A stretch of DNA of 64,000 nucleotides from contig JBFLWS010000002.1 of assembly GCA_040757715.1 (NCBI GenBank), forward strand, positions 186,001-250,000, given 5' to 3'. Below the pieces are notes generated by a model. The model made no database searches, was not told the origin of the DNA, and worked only from the letters and a program-made list of their open reading frames with translations. This document shows, one piece after another, positions 17,125-26,529 of this stretch. The stretch comes from CAIMFV01 sp040757715. Its GTDB lineage: Bacteria > Pseudomonadota > Alphaproteobacteria > Caulobacterales > Caulobacteraceae. Every line of letters starts with the position of its first letter. Position 1 is the stretch's first letter. A program made the translations under genes and the position numbers.

Positions 17125-18147
17125 TCAGCCGCGGCCTCCGTTCAGGGTCTGGCGATAGGCGTCCCCCACCCGCTTGGGGCCGGGGAAGTACTCCCATTCA
17201 AAGGCGTGGGGATAGGGCGTGTCCCAGCCGGTGACCCGGGCGATGGGGGCCTCCAGGTGATAGAAACAGCGCTCCTGCACGAGCGCGGCGAGCTCGGCGC
17301 CATAGCCCGAAGTGCGCGGCGCCTCATGCACGATGACGCAGCGGCCGGTCTTCTTCACGCTCGCCTCAATGGTCTCGATGTCCAGAGGCACGAGGGTGCG
17401 AAGATCAATCACTTCGGCGTCGATATGGGTGTCGGCGGCGGCGGCCAGGGCCACATGCACCATGGTCCCATAGGCGAGCACGGTGAGCTCCGAGCCCTCG
17501 CGGGCGATGGCCGCCTGGCCCAGCGGCACCACGTAGCGCTCCAGCGGCACTTCAGCCAGGGGATGGCCTGCCCAGGGCAGCACCGGCCGATCGTACCAGC
17601 CGTCGAAGGGGCCGTTATAGATGCGCTTGGGCTCGAACATCATCACCGGGTCGTCGTCCTCGATGGCGGCGATGAGCAGGCCCTTGGCGTCATAGGGGTT
17701 GGACGGGATCACCGTCTTGATCCCGGCGATGTGGGTAAAGAGGCTCTCCGGGCTCTGGCTGTGGGTCTGGCCGCCGAAGATGCCGCCGCCATAGGGGCTG
17801 CGCAGAGTCAGGGGCGCGGTGAACTGCCCGCCCGAGCGGTAGCGCAGCTTGGCCGCCTCGGAGACGATCTGGTCATAGGCCGGGTAAATGTAGTCGGCGA
17901 ACTGGATCTCCACCACCGGGCGCAGGCCATAGGCGCCCATGCCGATGGCCGTGGCGACAATGCCGCCCTCGGCGATGGGGGCGTCGAAGCAGCGGGCGCG
18001 GCCGTACTTCTTCTGCAGGCCGTCGGTGACGCGGAACACCCCGCCGAAGAAGCCCACATCTTCGCCAAAGGTCAGTACGTCGGGGTCCTCGCCCATCTTT
18101 ACGTCGAGGGCCGAGTTCAGGGCCTGAATCATGTTCATGGCGGGCAT
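17125..18147 (-). CDS. bkdA2: Branched-chain 2-oxoacid dehydrogenase E1 beta subunit
   Basis: 340 residues starting MPAMNMIQALNSALD. Transketolase pyrimidine-binding region TFGEDVGFFGGVFRVTDGL, with the Glu that activates thiamine diphosphate, then FDAPIAEGGIVATAIGMGAYGLRPVVEIQFADYIYPA and the C-terminal VLAYGTMVHVALAAA. Together with the alpha subunit it decarboxylates the 2-oxoacids of Val, Leu and Ile. The frame stays open far upstream inside bkdA1, but the family start and the 2-bp spacing from the bkdA1 stop fix the ATG. Confidence 0.93.
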   Translation of the reverse strand: MPAMNMIQALNSALDVKMGEDPDVLTFGEDVGFFGGVFRVTDGLQKKYGRARCFDAPIAEGGIVATAIGMGAYGLRPVVEIQFADYIYPAYDQIVSEAAKLRYRSGGQFTAPLTLRSPYGGGIFGGQTHSQSPESLFTHIAGIKTVIPSNPYDAKGLLIAAIEDDDPVMMFEPKRIYNGPFDGWYDRPVLPWAGHPLAEVPLERYVVPLGQAAIAREGSELTVLAYGTMVHVALAAAADTHIDAEVIDLRTLVPLDIETIEASVKKTGRCVIVHEAPRTSGYGAELAALVQERCFYHLEAPIARVTGWDTPYPHAFEWEYFPGPKRVGDAYRQTLNGGRG

Positions 18148-18149
18148 GG

Positions 18150-19379
18150 TTAGATCCCCACCTCGCGGCGCTGCTCCAGGAGCCGCCAGTCCGGTTCCTT
18201 GAACACTTCTTCGAACATCTCCTTCACGCTGGGGCGCGACTGGCCGAGCACGCCCACTGCCTCGGCCTCGCGGCCGGCGGCGCGGACCTTTTCCTGAGCC
18301 TGGTGCTCGGCGGCGTGGTGCTCCTGCTCGGACCAGGCGCCGAGGCGCTCCAGATGCTGGCGCAGGCGGGCGATGGGATCGCCCAGGGGCCAGCGGGAGG
18401 CTTCGTCGGCCGGGCGATAGCGGGCCGGGTCGTCGGAGGTGGAGTGCTGGGCGGCTCGATAGGTGAAGAACTCGATCACCGTGGCCCCGAGATTGGACCT
18501 CGCCCGCTGCGCCGCCCACTCGGTGGCGGCATAGACGGCGAGGAAGTCGTTGCCGTCCACCCTGAGCGCCGGCAGGCCATAGCCGACGCCCCTGGCGGCG
18601 AAGGTGGTCTCGTCCCCGCCCGCGAAGCCGGCGAAGCTGGAAATGGCCCACTGATTGTTGACGATGTTGAGGATCACCGGCGCGCGATAGACCCCGGCGA
18701 AGGTCAGGGCGTTGTGGAAGTCGCCCTCGGCGGTGGCCCCGTCGCCAATCCAGGCGGCGGCGATCTTGTCGTCGCCCTTGTAGGCCGAGGCCATGGCCCA
18801 GCCTACCGCCTGAGGATACTGGGTGGCCAGATTGCCTGAGATGGAGAAGAAGCCGTAGGCCTTGGAGGCGTACATGATCGGCAGCTGGCGGCCTTTGATG
18901 GGGTCGCGGGCGTTGGAGTAGATCTGGTTCATCATCTCGGCCAAGGGATAGCCGCGGGCGATGAGCAGGCCCTGTTGCCGATAGGTGGGAAAGCACATGT
19001 CGCCCATGCCGAGCACCAGGGCCTGGGCGCAGGCGACGGCCTCCTCGCCAGTGCACTTCATGTAGAAGCTGGTCTTGCCCTGACGCTGGGCGCGATACAT
19101 GCGCTCATCGAAGGCCCGGGTCAGCAGCATGGCCTTCAGGCCATTGCGCAGCACATCCACGTCCAGGCGCGGCGCCCAGGGCCCCACCGCCTCGCCCTCA
19201 TCGTTCAGCACCCGGATCAGCGAATAGGCCAGCTCACGGAAGGTCTCCGGCGCCGCTGTGATGGCCGGGCGCGGGGCTTCCCCCGCCGCCGCCAGCCTCA
19301 GCCCGCTGAAGTCCGGCTTATCGCCCGGACGGCAATTGGGCTCCGGAACGTGCAGACTGAGTCCGACCGTATTCTTCAT
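18150..19379 (-). CDS. bkdA1: Branched-chain 2-oxoacid dehydrogenase E1 alpha subunit
   Basis: 409 residues starting MKNTVGLSLH, with GGGAG 5 nt upstream. The thiamine-diphosphate motif GDG-x(~27)-NN is visible as WIGDGATAEGDFHNALTFAG...NIVNNQWAIS, and the phosphorylation-loop region is TYRAAQHSTSDDPARYRP. It is the first gene of a tight four-gene operon that ends in lpdA. The complex supplies branched acyl-CoAs, which feed propionyl- and acetyl-CoA metabolism. No Lrp/BkdR regulator is adjacent. The 144-bp gap upstream (19380-19523) shows no clear operator. Confidence 0.93.
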   Translation of the reverse strand: MKNTVGLSLHVPEPNCRPGDKPDFSGLRLAAAGEAPRPAITAAPETFRELAYSLIRVLNDEGEAVGPWAPRLDVDVLRNGLKAMLLTRAFDERMYRAQRQGKTSFYMKCTGEEAVACAQALVLGMGDMCFPTYRQQGLLIARGYPLAEMMNQIYSNARDPIKGRQLPIMYASKAYGFFSISGNLATQYPQAVGWAMASAYKGDDKIAAAWIGDGATAEGDFHNALTFAGVYRAPVILNIVNNQWAISSFAGFAGGDETTFAARGVGYGLPALRVDGNDFLAVYAATEWAAQRARSNLGATVIEFFTYRAAQHSTSDDPARYRPADEASRWPLGDPIARLRQHLERLGAWSEQEHHAAEHQAQEKVRAAGREAEAVGVLGQSRPSVKEMFEEVFKEPDWRLLEQRREVGI

Positions 19380-19523
19380 GGCGCTCCCTCGGCCCAGGCC
19401 GTCGCTGTGCGGCCTGTGACGGTTCGCCCCCAATGACACGAGATGGAGGCACGCTCAACCCCATATCGTCTGTACCGCAGTGCAATATACCCACATCAAA
19501 CATGCGTGTGGAAATATTTACCC

Positions 19524-20894
19524 TTACGCGCCCAGTTTAGGCGGCGCGGCGCTCACAAACGCCCCCGCCGGGCCGGGAAACACCACCGGGCTCGCATAGC
19601 CGTCCTTGGACATCGCCTGCACGCCGAAGAACCAGTCGTCGATCACCACGTGGTCGAGCTTCAGCGAGGTCGCGGCGCCGGCGTCCTTGTGCAGGCGCCA
19701 TTTGGCGTCGGTGGTGTCGCGCCACCACACCCGATAGCTGGCCGCGCCGGGCGCCGGGTTCCAGCTCACCGTGGTGTCGGCGGAGACCTGGCCCTCGATC
19801 TTCACCCCCTCGGGCGGGGCGGGCGCCAGGGCGAGGGAGGCCAGCGTGATGGCGTTCAGGCGCGTCACCTTGGCCAGGTAGTCGAAGTCCACGCCTTCCA
19901 GCACGTCGCCATAGCGCACGCCCTTGTCGGTGCGCAGGTCCTGATGCTGGCGGTCGTAGTTCTCGGCGCCCTCCGTGACACGCACGGCGGGATAGCCCGC
20001 CTCCAGCATGGGGGTCTGATCGCCGCCCCGACCGAAGCGATCGGTGCGATAGATCATACGCACCTTGAAGGGGGCGAGGTACTGATCGGCGAGGCTGGCC
20101 ATATAGCGGTCGAGGTTGCGCGCGGGGCTGTCCACCTCGCCACCATTGTAGCGGCGGCGATTGGCCTCGGCGGAGGTCTCCACCGCCTTGGTGCCTTCGG
20201 AGAAGACGCGCACCTGGTCGGCCACGGTCTCCCCGCCCTGGCCGTGGATGTTGCCGATGATGTCGTTGTTGAGATCGGCCTCCACGCGCCAACCATGGGC
20301 GGAAGCGGTCTTGGCCAGAAGCTTGCCGCCATAGAGCCCCTGCTCCTCGCCCGACAGTACGGCATAGACGATGGTGGCGGGGAACTTGTGGTTCGAGAGC
20401 ACGCGGGCCGCCTCCAGCACCGCGACCACGCCCGAACCGTCGTCGTCGGCGCCCGGCGCATCCGCCGTGGCGTTCATCACGTCCGAAACCCGGCTGTCGA
20501 TATGGCCGGCGATGATCACCACCCGGTCCGGATCGCTGGTCCCTTTCTGGATGGCGAGGACGTTCTGCACCACCACGCCGGCGGGCGAGCGCGGGCCGGT
20601 GAAGCTGTCGGACGGGGTCTCGATGGCCAGGCACCCGCCGCAGGCCTGCGAGATGGCCTCAAACCGGGCCTTGGTCCAGCGCCGGGCCGCGCCGATGCCG
20701 CGCGTGTCCGACGTGGTGTCGGAGAGGGTATGGCGGGTGCCGAAGCCCACCAGCTTGCTCAGGTTCGCTTTCAACTCCGCCGGATCGACCTTGGCGGCGA
20801 TGGCGCGCAATTCAGGATGATCGACGTGTTGCGCCAGGGCAGGCCCGCATAGACCGCTCGCCAGTCCGGCGATCAGAATGAGGCGTAGGCGCAT
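19524..20894 (-). CDS. Secreted M28-family zinc peptidase
   Basis: 456 residues with a signal peptide MRLRLILIAGLASGLCGPALA. The M28 metal ligands can be followed: His-Asp in IAGHIDSR, Asp in PGADDDGSG, the Glu pair in LSGEEQGLYGG, Asp in ADLNNDIIG, and a late His in RQHQDL. The C-terminal 100 residues (VKIEGQVSADTTVSWNPAPGAASYRVWWRDT) form a fibronectin-III-like domain. Such enzymes are periplasmic or secreted aminopeptidases. The start at 20894 directly precedes the signal peptide. It lies 144 bp upstream of bkdA1 on the same strand but is functionally unrelated. Confidence 0.88.
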   Translation of the reverse strand: MRLRLILIAGLASGLCGPALAQHVDHPELRAIAAKVDPAELKANLSKLVGFGTRHTLSDTTSDTRGIGAARRWTKARFEAISQACGGCLAIETPSDSFTGPRSPAGVVVQNVLAIQKGTSDPDRVVIIAGHIDSRVSDVMNATADAPGADDDGSGVVAVLEAARVLSNHKFPATIVYAVLSGEEQGLYGGKLLAKTASAHGWRVEADLNNDIIGNIHGQGGETVADQVRVFSEGTKAVETSAEANRRRYNGGEVDSPARNLDRYMASLADQYLAPFKVRMIYRTDRFGRGGDQTPMLEAGYPAVRVTEGAENYDRQHQDLRTDKGVRYGDVLEGVDFDYLAKVTRLNAITLASLALAPAPPEGVKIEGQVSADTTVSWNPAPGAASYRVWWRDTTDAKWRLHKDAGAATSLKLDHVVIDDWFFGVQAMSKDGYASPVVFPGPAGAFVSAAPPKLGA

Positions 20895-20958
20895 GATCCA
20901 TCCTTGCTGGCTGAGGATCGCCAGACTGCACGCCCGACGCCGCCGGGGCAAGCCAGGA

Positions 20959-23192
20959 TCAGGAGGCCTTGGAGACGGCCGTCTCGCCGTCGGACGCCGC
21001 GGCCTCTTTGGCTCCGCCGCGTTTCGAAGCAGTGTTAAGCGGCGTGGGCGGGATGGCTTCGCGCGCGTCCGCCGGAGCCCCCAGGCGAGCGCGGATCTGT
21101 TCCGCCGCGGCCGGTCGCCCGATGAAGAAGCCTTGCAGCTCGGTGCAGCCCAGGGCCCGCAGCTGATGGAACTGGTCTTCGGACTCCACCCCTTCGGCGG
21201 TGACCACCATGCCAAGGCTCGCCCCCAGCGAGGCCACGGCCCCGATGATGGCGTTGCTGTCCTGGGCGTGCGGCAGGTCCTTCACGAAGCAGCGGTCGAT
21301 CTTGATCTTGTCGAAGGGGAAGCTGCGCAGATAGCTCAGCGACGAATAGCCGGTGCCGAAGTCGTCCATGGAGATGCGCACGCCGAGACTGCGCAGCTGG
21401 TGCAGAAGTTTGATGGTGGCCTCGCTGTCCTGCATCAGCACCGACTCGGTGATCTCCAGCTCCAGCCGCGTGGGGGCGAGACCGGACTCGGCGAGGGCCG
21501 ACATCACGGTGGCGACGAAGTTGGGATCGCTCAGCTGCGAAGGCGAAACATTCACGGCCACGCGCACCCCGCCCGGCCACGACGCCGCCTCCTCGCAGGC
21601 GCGGCGCAGCACCCACTCGCCGATCACGCCGATGAGGCCCACATCCTCGGCCAGAGGAATGAAGTCGGATGGCGGCACCAGGCCGCGCATGGGGTGTTGC
21701 CAACGCACCAGGGCTTCGCAGCCGGCCACTTGCTCGGTGGCGAGATTGATCAGCGGCTGGAAATGCACCACCAGCTCGCCCAGCGCGATGGCCTGGCGCA
21801 GATCGGCCTCCAGCACGCGGCGGGCCTTTTGCTGCTCGTCCATGCGCGCCTCGAAGAAGCGGAAGGCGCGCCCGCCTTCGCCCTTCACCTGGTCCAGGGC
21901 GAGTTGCGCCTTTTGCAGCAGCGAGTCCAGGTCTTCGCCATCGGTAGGCGACATGGCGATGCCGACGCCCGCGCCCACATGCAGATTGACGTCCTCAAGT
22001 TGGAACGAGCGGCTCATGTCCTCCACCAGGGCCGAGGCGAGCGCCGCGACGGTTTCGGGATTGGCCACACCGATGCGCAGAACGGCGAACTCGTCGCCGC
22101 CGAGGCGCGCCACGAAGCTGGCGTCGCCCGCGCGCTCCTTCAGCCGCTGGGCCACCGCCACCAACAGATTGTCGCCCACAGCGTGGCCGTGGGCTTCATT
22201 CACCGCCTTGAAGCCGTCCAGATTAAGGCACAGCACCGCAACGCCGTGGCCGGCCTTGAGGCTACGGGCGATCGCGTGTTCGCCTTCGCGGGAAAAGCGC
22301 GCGCGATTGGCAAGGCCGGTGAGGGCGTCATGGTCCGCCAGATAGGCGACGCGTTCGGCGGCCAAGGCCTGCTCGGTGACGTCTTCCGAGACGCCGAGAA
22401 TGTATTTCGGCGCCCCTCGGTCGTCGCGCACCATGAGCTTGCGCGTTCGCAACAGGCGCGTGGCGCCGTCGCGCCGGCGGATTTGATCGTCGTCGTTGAC
22501 GAAAACCTCGCCCGTGTTGATGAGGTGGCGATCCTCAATATCGATGCGCGCGGCGGTCTCGGCGCCCAGCAGTTCGCGATGCGTGCGCCCGACCACCCGG
22601 TCCGCTTGAAGCCAGTGATGTCCTCGCCCGCGCGGTTGAACAGCAGGTACTTTCCGTCCGACGCCGCCTTCACATAGACCATGGCCGGGATGTTCTCGAT
22701 CACGGCGTCGGCAAACACTTTGCTCTCCTCGGCCTCGCTCTTGGCCAGGGTCAGGCGCTGGGCGAGATCGAACAGCTTTTCGGCGGTGCGCCGGTTCTCG
22801 TCGCTGGTGGCCTTCAACAGGCTGAGCAGCGTGCCGACGCCGGAATAGATCCCATTCTCCACCACGATGAAGCCGCGCAGCAGGTCCGACGGGCGATCCG
22901 ACAGGGCCTTGGCGGTGAAGTCGTCCAGGCGCGCCGCGCCTTCCACAACCAGGGGCGAGGTGTCCATGATCATGGAGATCGGGCGCCGCGCATAAAGAGC
23001 GCGACCGTATTCCGAAGCCATCTTCACAAAGAAGGAATTGCGCTCCACCAGACCGACCGGGCGCGCAGCCTCGTCCACCACCCCCACGAGGAGCGTGTCG
23101 GGCTCGGCCTTGAACCGTTCGTATAGGGACGATCCATCAGTCGTCTCCCGAATGGGCTCAAGCGGTACAACGGTGTCACGCAGCAAATTCAT
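20959..23192 (-). pseudogene. Frameshifted CBS/PAS-GGDEF-EAL cyclic-di-GMP protein
   Basis: The N-terminal part starts at 23192 (MNLLRDTVVPLEP, GGAG 6 nt upstream) with a CBS-like segment and enters a PAS domain (YLLFNRAGEDITGFK). There the frame breaks near 22601-22607. The PAS domain continues one frame over (VVGRTHRELLG), followed by an intact GGDEF domain (RLGGDEFAVL) and EAL domain (CEALVRWQHP, DDFGTGYSSLSYL). Restoring one base after the AAG codon joins GFK to ADRVVGRT and gives a continuous 744-residue protein. All catalytic motifs survive, so this is either a very recent inactivation or a sequencing error. The intact product would make or degrade cyclic-di-GMP. Confidence 0.8.
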
Positions 23193-23581
23193 ACGGGTCT
23201 CCGTGGCTGCTTCATACAACGGAGACCTTGAAAAAGACCCTAACGCCACAACATCAAAATTTGACCTCTGCAGCGCCAATATAATCCAGAACTGTCACAA
23301 TCATTACCGAATTACGTCCGAGACTTCACCATCTAGATGGTATATATATTTCAGCATCCAGTGAAACACAGTCACCTAGACTTTAAAGAGAAATGATCTC
23401 AGCAGCGGGCTCACGCCAGAAGAAATGATCCAAGCCATAGGATTTCTTGGCTGGCGTAGGCGCCGACTTCAGTGTCCAAGAGCGCCGTCGCCAAGACTTT
23501 CCGGGCGGCGAATTGCAAATGTGCTGACGACATTGCCAACCATTTGCATCAACGGCGTGCGCAGTCTGGGCGGAGAGAGAG
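23193..23581. other. AT-richer intergenic region between GGDEF/EAL and cysT
   Basis: 389 bp without a supported gene. About 23240-23400 is clearly richer in A/T than its surroundings and holds the perfect palindrome CCATCTAGATGG (23329-23340) followed by a TATATATAT run. It probably contains the divergent promoters of the flanking genes. No binding-protein gene (sbp) for the sulfate transporter is present. Confidence 0.5.
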
Positions 23582-24556
23582 TTGACGGACAAGTTTCTTG
23601 CCTCCCCCCCCGCCCCGCCGGCAAAGTTCCTGCATCGCCTGACCCGTCGCGGGATCGGCCGCGCCGCTGGCGTGAGCCCAAGCCTGTCGACGGCCCGACG
23701 TGAGACCAAGCCGGTGCGCCTCGCCCTACCCCGCCTGCACGCCTATTCCGCCCTTCCGGGGTTCAAGCTCGGGCTCGGCGTCACGCTCTCCTATGTCAGC
23801 CTGTTGTTGCTGCTGCCCTTGGCCGGCCTCGTGGCCCGCCCGTGGGAGCACGGCGCCGACGCGTTCGTGGCCGCGATCTCAGAGCCCCGCACCTTGCAGG
23901 CGCTGCGGCTCAGCTTCAGCGCCGCCGTGGCCGCCGCCCTCGTAAATGTGGTCTTCGGCCTCGCCCTCGCCTGGGCCTTGAGCCGTTACGACTTTCCCGG
24001 ACGGCGGGTGCTCGACGCCATGGTCGATCTGCCCTTCGCCCTGCCCACCGCCGTGGCGGGGGTGGCCCTGGCCACGCTCTACGGCCCCGCCGGCCCCTTC
24101 GGCGCCGTGCTGAACAACCTTTTCGGCGTGAAGATCGCCTACACGCCGGCGGGGGTGTTTGTGGCCCTCATCGCTGTCGGCCTGCCCTTCATCGTCCGCT
24201 CGGTGCAGCCTGTGCTGGAGGATTTCGACGCTGAGATTGAAGAGGCTGCGCTGACCCTGGGCGCCACGCCCTGGCAGCGCTTTCGCCGCGTGGCCTTGCC
24301 AGCCCTCGCGCCGGCTCTGATCTCCGGCTTCGCCCTCGCCTTCGCCCGCGGTCTTGGCGAATACGGCTCGGTGATCTTCATCGCCGGCAACATGCCCGGC
24401 AAGTCGGAGATCGCGCCGCTGCTCATCGTCATCCGGCTGGAGCAGTTCGACTATGTTGGCGCGGCCAGCTTGGGCCTGACCCTGTTGCTGCTCTCCTTCG
24501 TCAGCCTGACACTGATCAACCTCGCCCAGGCGGCGGTCGAACGTCGGAGCCGCTGA
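23582..24556 (+). CDS. cysT: Sulfate/thiosulfate ABC transporter permease CysT
   Basis: 324 residues from a TTG start supported by GGAG 6 nt upstream. A GTG at 23714 (VRLALPRLHAYSALPGFK) would give the usual CysT length and may be the true start. Membrane helices begin at LGLGVTLSYVSLLLLLPLAGL. The cytoplasmic EAA loop is EEAALTLGATPWQRFRRVALPALAPALISG. It pairs with CysW, whose start overlaps its stop (TGATG). Two different permeases plus CysA indicate sulfate or thiosulfate rather than molybdate, which uses a single ModB. Confidence 0.9.
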   Translation: MTDKFLASPPAPPAKFLHRLTRRGIGRAAGVSPSLSTARRETKPVRLALPRLHAYSALPGFKLGLGVTLSYVSLLLLLPLAGLVARPWEHGADAFVAAISEPRTLQALRLSFSAAVAAALVNVVFGLALAWALSRYDFPGRRVLDAMVDLPFALPTAVAGVALATLYGPAGPFGAVLNNLFGVKIAYTPAGVFVALIAVGLPFIVRSVQPVLEDFDAEIEEAALTLGATPWQRFRRVALPALAPALISGFALAFARGLGEYGSVIFIAGNMPGKSEIAPLLIVIRLEQFDYVGAASLGLTLLLLSFVSLTLINLAQAAVERRSR

Positions 24557-25383
24557 TGCGCACCGTTCCTCGCCGCCCCGTGAAATCAATCGGCGCCGTC
24601 GCTCTGGTGGCCCTCGCCGTCGCCTGGCTCGCCTTGGTGGTGGCCGCGCCGCTCGCCACCGTATTTTCCGAGGCGCTGGCCAAGGGTGTCGAGGCGGCGA
24701 AGGACTCGTTGTCGAGCACCGAGACCCAGAGCGCCATCGGCCTCACCTTCCTGGTGGCGGGCATCAGCGTGCCGCTGAACACCCTGTTCGGTCTCGCCGC
24801 CGCCTGGACCCTCACGCGGTTCCAGTTCCCCGGCAAGTCGCTGCTGGTGAGCCTCATCGACCTGCCCTTCTCCATGTCGCCAGTGGTGTCGGGCCTCGTC
24901 TGGGTGTTGGTGTTCGGGGCCAATGGCTGGTTCGCCCCGATCCTCGAGCCGCTGAACTTGAAGATCCTGTTCGCAGTTCCAGGGCTGGTGCTGGCCACCA
25001 TCCTGGTCACCTTCCCCTTCGTCGCCCGCGAGCTGATGCCGCTGATGCAAGCCCAGGGCGCGGAGGAGGAGCTGGCCGCCGTCACGCTGGGCGCCCGCGC
25101 GCCCACTATTTTCTGGCGCGTCACCTTGCCCAACATCCGCTGGGGCCTGCTCTACGGCGTGCTGTTATGCAACGCCCGGGCCATGGGCGAGTTCGGCGCC
25201 GTCTCGGTGGTGTCCGGCCACATCCGCGGCCTCACCAACACCCTGCCGCTGCAGGTGGAGGCGCTCTATAATGATTACGACAGCGTGGGCGCGTTCACCG
25301 CCGCAGCGCTGCTCGCCAGCCTCGCCCTTGTCACGCTGATCGCCAAGACGGTGATCGAGCGCCGCTTCGCTTCGGAAACTTGA
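24556..25383 (+). CDS. cysW: Sulfate/thiosulfate ABC transporter permease CysW
   Basis: 275 residues, six hydrophobic segments. The EAA motif is EEELAAVTLGARAPTIFWRVTLPNIRWGLLYG, and the C-terminal ARAMGEFGAVSVVSGHIRGLTNTLPLQVE is highly typical of CysW. It forms the inner-membrane channel with CysT. The start overlaps the cysT stop and the gene ends 6 bp before cysA. Confidence 0.93.
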   Translation: MRTVPRRPVKSIGAVALVALAVAWLALVVAAPLATVFSEALAKGVEAAKDSLSSTETQSAIGLTFLVAGISVPLNTLFGLAAAWTLTRFQFPGKSLLVSLIDLPFSMSPVVSGLVWVLVFGANGWFAPILEPLNLKILFAVPGLVLATILVTFPFVARELMPLMQAQGAEEELAAVTLGARAPTIFWRVTLPNIRWGLLYGVLLCNARAMGEFGAVSVVSGHIRGLTNTLPLQVEALYNDYDSVGAFTAAALLASLALVTLIAKTVIERRFASET

Positions 25384-25389
25384 GCGTCC

Positions 25390-26436
25390 ATGAGCCTGAT
25401 CATCACCGACCTGCGCAAGCGGTACGACCGCTTTCCGGCCCTGGACGGGGTGTCGCTGACGGCGCGCCGCGGCGAGTTCGTGGCCCTGCTTGGCCCTTCA
25501 GGATCGGGCAAGACCACCCTCCTGCGCGTGCTCGCGGGGCTGGAGCGCCCCGACAGCGGCGCCGTGGAGCTGCGCGGCGAGGACTTCCTGGCGGTGGAGG
25601 CGCGCCGGCGCCGCATCGGCATGGTGTTCCAGTCCTACGCCCTCTTCCGCCACATGAGCGTGGCCCAGAACATCGCCTTCGGTCTCGACGTGCGCCCCAA
25701 GGCGGAGCGCCCGCGCAAGGCCGAGATCGCGGCCCGGGTGGCCGAACTGCTGGAGCTGGTGCAGCTGCAAGGCCTGGAGAAGCGCCGGCCGGCCCAGCTC
25801 TCCGGCGGACAGCGCCAGCGCGTGGCCCTCGCCCGCGCCCTCGCCGTGCAGCCGCAGCTTCTCCTGCTCGACGAGCCGTTCGGCGCCCTCGACGCCAAGG
25901 TGCGGCTGGAGCTGCGCCGTCAGCTGCGCGCCATCCATGAAGCGACCCACCTCACCACCCTCTTCGTCACCCACGACCAGGAAGAGGCCATGACCCTGGC
26001 CGATCAGGTGGCGGTGCTGCACCAGGGCCGCATCGAACAGGCCGGCGCGCCGCAGGACCTGGCCCGCAACCCGGCCTCGGCCTTCGTGTTCGAATTCCTC
26101 GGCGAGACCAACGAGCTCCCGGCCGAAGTGCTGGGCGAGGCCGCCCGCTTCGACGGTTTCACCGCGCCGGTGGCGGGCGGCGACGCGGCGCTGGGCCAGG
26201 TCCGCGCCCTCTTCCGGCCGCAGGATGTCGAACTTTCCACCGCCCCTGACGCCGCCGGCGTCGCCGTGCGAGTGACGGACATCGGCCGCCAGGGCCCGGT
26301 GACGCGGTTCGAGCTCGCCGACGCCAGCGGCCGCAGCTTCAGCGCCGCCTTCGCCGAGCAAGAGGCCCCCGCCCTCAGCCTCGGCGCCAACGCCAGGCTG
26401 AAACCCCGCCGGGTGCACGTCTACGGGCGGGGCTGA
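25390..26436 (+). CDS. cysA: Sulfate/thiosulfate ABC transporter ATP-binding protein CysA
   Basis: 348 residues. Walker A GPSGSGKTT, signature LSGGQRQRVALARAL, Walker B LLLLDEPFGALD and the switch His in FVTHDQEEAM are all intact. After residue 240 the protein continues into the TOBE-like regulatory domain (VRALFRPQDVELS...). It energises uptake through CysTW. The three genes form an operon without the periplasmic binding protein, which must be encoded elsewhere. No CysB-type site was recognised. Confidence 0.92.
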   Translation: MSLIITDLRKRYDRFPALDGVSLTARRGEFVALLGPSGSGKTTLLRVLAGLERPDSGAVELRGEDFLAVEARRRRIGMVFQSYALFRHMSVAQNIAFGLDVRPKAERPRKAEIAARVAELLELVQLQGLEKRRPAQLSGGQRQRVALARALAVQPQLLLLDEPFGALDAKVRLELRRQLRAIHEATHLTTLFVTHDQEEAMTLADQVAVLHQGRIEQAGAPQDLARNPASAFVFEFLGETNELPAEVLGEAARFDGFTAPVAGGDAALGQVRALFRPQDVELSTAPDAAGVAVRVTDIGRQGPVTRFELADASGRSFSAAFAEQEAPALSLGANARLKPRRVHVYGRG

Positions 26437-26529
26437 GGCGAGACGCCCCCGGGCAGCGCCGCTTCGCCTGCGATTGCCAGCGCCACAAGCTTAGCGTTAA
26501 GCTTCGCGGAACTGTGGAGGGGACCAATC

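Noticed and set aside
18148..19056. Long upstream extension of the E1 beta frame
   Set aside because: It overlaps the E1 alpha gene in another frame and reads as Arg/Pro/Gly-rich antisense-like sequence typical of high-GC DNA.
23582..26436. Possible molybdate transporter (modABC) near nif
   Set aside because: Two distinct permeases with CysT- and CysW-type loops plus a CysA-type ATPase indicate sulfate or thiosulfate transport; ModABC has one permease.
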